From assembly GCA_017399965.1 (NCBI GenBank), contig JAFQAP010000016.1, positions 144,894 through 208,893 on the forward strand: a stretch of 64,000 bases of DNA, read 5' to 3'. Positions within the stretch are counted from its first letter, which is position 1. Every line of letters starts with the position of its first letter. Origin of the DNA: Clostridia bacterium (GTDB taxonomy: Bacteria > Bacillota > Clostridia > Oscillospirales > CAG-382). Below the pieces are notes generated by a model that saw only the letters and a list, made by a program, of their open reading frames with translations, was not told the DNA's origin and did not search any database. A program made the translations under genes and the position numbers. Positions 60,885 to 64,000 of this stretch are shown piece by piece.

Positions 60885-63290
60885 ATGAAAAAGACTGTTA
60901 TCCTTTTGCTTATTTTTACTTTTATTATTTCATGCTTAAATTTGGTTTCCGTTGCGGAAGGCGGAGATAACGAGATCAAGTTCAACCAATACAACGTCCT
61001 GCTTTCTTCAACGGGAATTACCGTGCTTGACGGTGAATTCGGTGAATCTACCGGTACGGACGAAGAATATTACGAAGTCGTGGTGGAAAACGGATGTGTC
61101 ACTTCTTCGGGCGGAAATAATAATTATATTCCCGAAAACGGTTACGTTATTGCCGCAAAGGGAGAAAGATATAAAAACAAGCTTAAAGATATTCAAAAAG
61201 GTGATTATTGCATTATTGATATCGAAAATTCGGTAATTTTAATTGCCGGAGAAAACTATAATCCTTTTTATGAAAAGACTGTTAAGTTCGATAAATACAA
61301 CGGCACTCGAACCGCAAACACCATAGTTATATATAACTCCGGTGAAACCACGGGTACAAATATCTGGGGTAACGAGGCTTGCGTTGATAAAGACGGATTC
61401 GTTATTTCCGTCGGCGGAAACGATAACCCCATACCGGAAGGCGGTTACGTAATAAGTGCTGTGGGCGCTGACAGAATTGCAGAGCTTAACGGTGCCGCCG
61501 CTGTGGGATTGCAGGTCAAGGTCGATGACAGTAAAAAGACAGTAACCTTTGCATATAACCAAGAAAGCCTGAAAGCATCTGTAAGAATTAAGCTTGAAGA
61601 TGCGGAAAACCGTCTTGAAAACGCAAAAAAACAATATCTTTTAATAGATTACCAAGCCGCAGAGGAACGTATTGAAGAGCTGCGCGGATATTATGCAACC
61701 GTGTGCCAAGGACTTGAAGACGGAAACGTGGCAAAAGCAGTTGTTTTTGAAAACAATTTTAACCGTTATTATAATTCCCTTTACCTTCTTCTCGAAGAAA
61801 CTCCCGTTGTTGAAGCAAGAGCAATGTGGCTGCGTCCTTCCGGTCTTACAAGCAAAGCCGCTGTTGCGGAACGTGTTTCGGAGATAAAGAAAATGGGCTT
61901 TAATATTATCTGTCTTGAACTTTTCTACGACAGCACTTTTATATGCCCCCTGCCCGAAGACGGTTATTTTATACAATCCCCTACCCTTAACGGTTTTGAT
62001 CTGTTACAGGCGTTTATCGATGAATGTGCGGCACAGGGAATGGAATTACACGGCTGGCTTCCCGTGTACAGAGTAAGCTATTCCACCAGTACTTATTACA
62101 AAGAAAGCCTTGCTTACAAAAAGCCTCAGTGGCTGTGTGTAAGCAAGAAAGGCGTTGATTACGTTTCAAACGAATACGGCAACGGATATTTTATAGACCC
62201 CGCAAATAAAGAAGCAACCGAATATTTACTTTCCGTATACGAATATTTGCTTAAAAATTACAAGCTTGACGGACTTCAGCTCGATTACATACGCTATCCC
62301 GTTGCCACGGGCGAGGAATTCGGGTATACCGAACTTGCACGTAAAGAATTTGAAGAGCAGTACGGTAAAGACCCTGTTAATATATCCAATGGCGGAGAAC
62401 TGTGGCAAGAGTGGGTTGATTACAGAAGCGGCCACGTAACCGAAATGGTTAAAAAAATCGTCGCCTTGGCAAAAGAGCATTCGCCTATGACCACCGTTTC
62501 CTGCGATGTTGCTCCAAATCTTGAAGACAGCAAGGAATCCCACCTGCAAAACGCAAAATTGTGGATGGAGGAAGGCTTGATAAATATGGCGTTCCCCATG
62601 GCATACGGCACAAACGTGGTGGAAATGTATGCAGGCTACACCGTTGAAGCCTGCGGCGAGGATGTGTTCTCTTATATCGGCGTAGGTGACTACGGTGCCG
62701 ACGTTTTTATAAACCAGATCATTCAGAGCCGAAATGCAGGCGCAGACGGATTTGCATTTTTCTCCTACGCACAGTACGTTGCCGGCAATTACGAAGATAA
62801 AATAGCATCTACTGTTTTAAACACCCCTGCCCTTTCTCCGACTTTTAACTGCAAGAAAGCGGCTGTAGCACAGTTAAACGCCATTTTAAAGAGACTTCAG
62901 CTTATGTCCCAAGAAGTAGATACCCGGGATTTAAATGCCTTTACAGCGAAAATAGACTCTATCCTTACCGACCTTGCAGTCGGAAAGCTTTCCGAAAAAG
63001 CAGATGAAATTATTGCTCTCGGAAAAGAGATTCCCGAATTTTCCGATACAACCGCGGAGCAGGTAATTAAAAGAGATCTTAAGCTGCTTAACAAGATAGT
63101 GGCAAACAGTAAGGACGATCACCGTACTTTTGTTGAAGTAACGGAAAATGAAGAGAGCGAGGATATCGGAAACGCTTCCGAATTCGTATTCCCCGCTTGG
63201 GGCTATGCTGTCGGCGGAGTGATCGCGCTTGCAATAATCGGTGCGGTCATCGTTATCGCAGACAGAAAGAAAAAAGCAAATAAAAACTAA
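60885..63290 (+). CDS. Surface-anchored GHL10 (DUF187-like) glycosyl hydrolase-like protein
   Basis: The 801-residue protein has a signal peptide, two tandem repeats of an SGGNxxxIPExGYVIxxxG motif (around residues 75-100 and 175-200), a coiled coil-prone stretch, the GHL10 TIM barrel and a C-terminal membrane helix with RKKKANKN. The barrel starts EARAMWLRPSGLTSK and contains LDGLQLDYIRYP, NLEDS and GLINMAFPMAYGTN, typical of family 10-like glycosyl hydrolases; Asp in LQLDYIRYP is a likely catalytic residue. CGGAGGTGCC precedes the ATG. The substrate, presumably a cell-wall or host glycan, is unknown. Confidence 0.88.
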   Translation: MKKTVILLLIFTFIISCLNLVSVAEGGDNEIKFNQYNVLLSSTGITVLDGEFGESTGTDEEYYEVVVENGCVTSSGGNNNYIPENGYVIAAKGERYKNKLKDIQKGDYCIIDIENSVILIAGENYNPFYEKTVKFDKYNGTRTANTIVIYNSGETTGTNIWGNEACVDKDGFVISVGGNDNPIPEGGYVISAVGADRIAELNGAAAVGLQVKVDDSKKTVTFAYNQESLKASVRIKLEDAENRLENAKKQYLLIDYQAAEERIEELRGYYATVCQGLEDGNVAKAVVFENNFNRYYNSLYLLLEETPVVEARAMWLRPSGLTSKAAVAERVSEIKKMGFNIICLELFYDSTFICPLPEDGYFIQSPTLNGFDLLQAFIDECAAQGMELHGWLPVYRVSYSTSTYYKESLAYKKPQWLCVSKKGVDYVSNEYGNGYFIDPANKEATEYLLSVYEYLLKNYKLDGLQLDYIRYPVATGEEFGYTELARKEFEEQYGKDPVNISNGGELWQEWVDYRSGHVTEMVKKIVALAKEHSPMTTVSCDVAPNLEDSKESHLQNAKLWMEEGLINMAFPMAYGTNVVEMYAGYTVEACGEDVFSYIGVGDYGADVFINQIIQSRNAGADGFAFFSYAQYVAGNYEDKIASTVLNTPALSPTFNCKKAAVAQLNAILKRLQLMSQEVDTRDLNAFTAKIDSILTDLAVGKLSEKADEIIALGKEIPEFSDTTAEQVIKRDLKLLNKIVANSKDDHRTFVEVTENEESEDIGNASEFVFPAWGYAVGGVIALAIIGAVIVIADRKKKANKN

Positions 63291-63305
63291 TATAAAATGC
63301 ACAAA

Positions 63306-63330
63306 ATGCCCTCCTTATTCAGGAGGGCAT
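63306..63330. terminator. Terminator between convergent genes
   Basis: ATGCCCTCCT, loop TATTC, AGGAGGGCAT; T-rich on both sides. Confidence 0.85.
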
Positions 63331-63357
63331 AATTTGTTTTGATGGGTGGCTTGTGTG

Positions 63358-63999
63358 TTATTCGCGGTTTAAGGCGTCCATAATATCGTCATAGGTGTAG
63401 CTTGTTTTCTGTGTTTGAAGTGTCGGATATTCTTGTACTGTAACAGTATATCCTTCGGTTAGTTTATCGCTTTCAATAACAAGATAATACCAAATATCGA
63501 CGTCGTGCATAATGACGTATGAATAATCCTCTGTCTCATATTCTCTCATATTTTCAATCAACAAGCGGTAATCATCGTACTTATCAGTTTCGGTGGAGGT
63601 TGAATAATACTCGGTAATTTCAATTACCTCCGTATTCAACGTATCAGTTATAACCGCATACGGCTTTGTGGGGTAGATTAGACCCTTCCCCACAGGAAAG
63701 GCAAGCACAATATAATCGCCAATTCTTACTACGTGCCTGTCTTGCATTGCGGCGCAACCATCCGTAGGGTTACGTGATAAATCCTTTAAATCGTAATTTT
63801 CCGCAGGAATATCTTGCCATTTTCCGTCAGATAAATAGCCGTAATATATTTGAATAACTTCAACATTCTTTTCCTCCGGCTTTCCGGTCAATTGCGAATA
63901 ATCCATATCGCGTTTTTTTACCGTAATGCGAACATCGGTTATCTCACCCGAAAAGTCCGGCATTTGATACGCTTCTGCCGGTCTGCTACGGTCTAGCAT
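63358..63999 (-). CDS. Unrecognised protein, 5' end probably beyond the window
   Basis: At least 213 codons are open to the window edge on the minus strand. The Met at 63999 may be internal, so the gene is treated as partial. The visible sequence is beta-rich and aromatic (YSQLTGKPEE, IYYGYLSDGKWQDIP, YSYVIMHDVDIWYYLV), consistent with an extracellular beta-sandwich module, but no signal peptide can be seen. No family is recognised. It converges with the GHL10 gene. Confidence 0.6.
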   Translation of the reverse strand: MLDRSRPAEAYQMPDFSGEITDVRITVKKRDMDYSQLTGKPEEKNVEVIQIYYGYLSDGKWQDIPAENYDLKDLSRNPTDGCAAMQDRHVVRIGDYIVLAFPVGKGLIYPTKPYAVITDTLNTEVIEITEYYSTSTETDKYDDYRLLIENMREYETEDYSYVIMHDVDIWYYLVIESDKLTEGYTVTVQEYPTLQTQKTSYTYDDIMDALNRE

Positions 64000-64000
64000 A

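Overview
The window looks like a chromosomal segment of an anaerobic, spore-forming, low-to-moderate G+C Firmicute of class Clostridia, probably an uncultured gut lineage. Evidence: sporulation genes (spoIVA, cwlD-type amidase, ylmC/ymxH), an electron-bifurcating NfnAB pair, a type III glutamine synthetase, sodium-pumping decarboxylase subunits, strong purine-rich ribosome binding sites and many consensus TTGACA/TATAAT promoters with 17-base spacers. No phage, insertion sequence, CRISPR array or rRNA operon is visible. Most of it is core genome with small accessory islands.

Layout. 1-5.6 kb: 3' end of a carboxyltransferase (oadA/pycB type), an ArsP_2-type metal exporter, a DUF6873-like protein, a Cys-rich small protein, radA and cwlD. 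5.7-13.6 kb: nnrD, an unknown lipoprotein and alr in one unit, a HExxH protein with a D,D-carboxypeptidase, pfkA, then spoIVA and ylmC. 13.6-18.8 kb: flavodoxin-like protein with NfnA and NfnB, tRNA-Pro(GGG), a small helical protein, an RluA-family synthase and a CYTH protein. 18.9-26.9 kb: a Xer recombinase operon, an AEC transporter/nitroreductase/CBM9-like operon, a second Xer recombinase, acyl-ACP thioesterase, smpB and ssrA (tmRNA), followed by an array of seven small hairpins. 27-37 kb: secreted unknown proteins, an acyltransferase, two divergent XRE regulators, bcp, a sugar isomerase, sfsA, RadC-like and CBS proteins. 37-48.6 kb: purA-DUF1846-glnN, a C_GCAxxG_C_C protein, a methyltransferase, a self-contained 38-codon transcription unit, and an operon of flippase-like protein, metallophosphoesterase and citrate synthase. 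48.6-51.1 kb: a manganese-type (yybP-ykoY) riboswitch in front of the sodium-pump decarboxylase beta and gamma-like subunits, then nagB. 51.2-54.8 kb: an AraC/GyrI regulator whose start codon is out of frame, a stand-alone GyrI-like protein and two unrecognised paralogues. 54.8-64 kb: GNAT, GH2 glycosidase, guaB-glyA, YihY/BrkB membrane protein, a GHL10-type surface protein and an incomplete unknown gene.

Themes. Central metabolism is anaerobic: NADPH/ferredoxin balancing (NfnAB), glycolysis (pfkA), citrate synthase, GSIII, purine synthesis (purA, guaB, glyA) and sodium-coupled decarboxylation. Manganese recurs: a putative Mn exporter follows the carboxyltransferase, and a Mn-type riboswitch precedes the decarboxylase beta subunit. 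The most promising unexplained items are the riboswitch/target pairing, the 38-codon unit at 43.6 kb, the hairpin array after ssrA, the terminator-bearing leader at 28.7 kb, and the AraC/GyrI-paralogue cassette at 51-55 kb. All functional calls come from reading motifs and recalled family resemblance; no database search was run.
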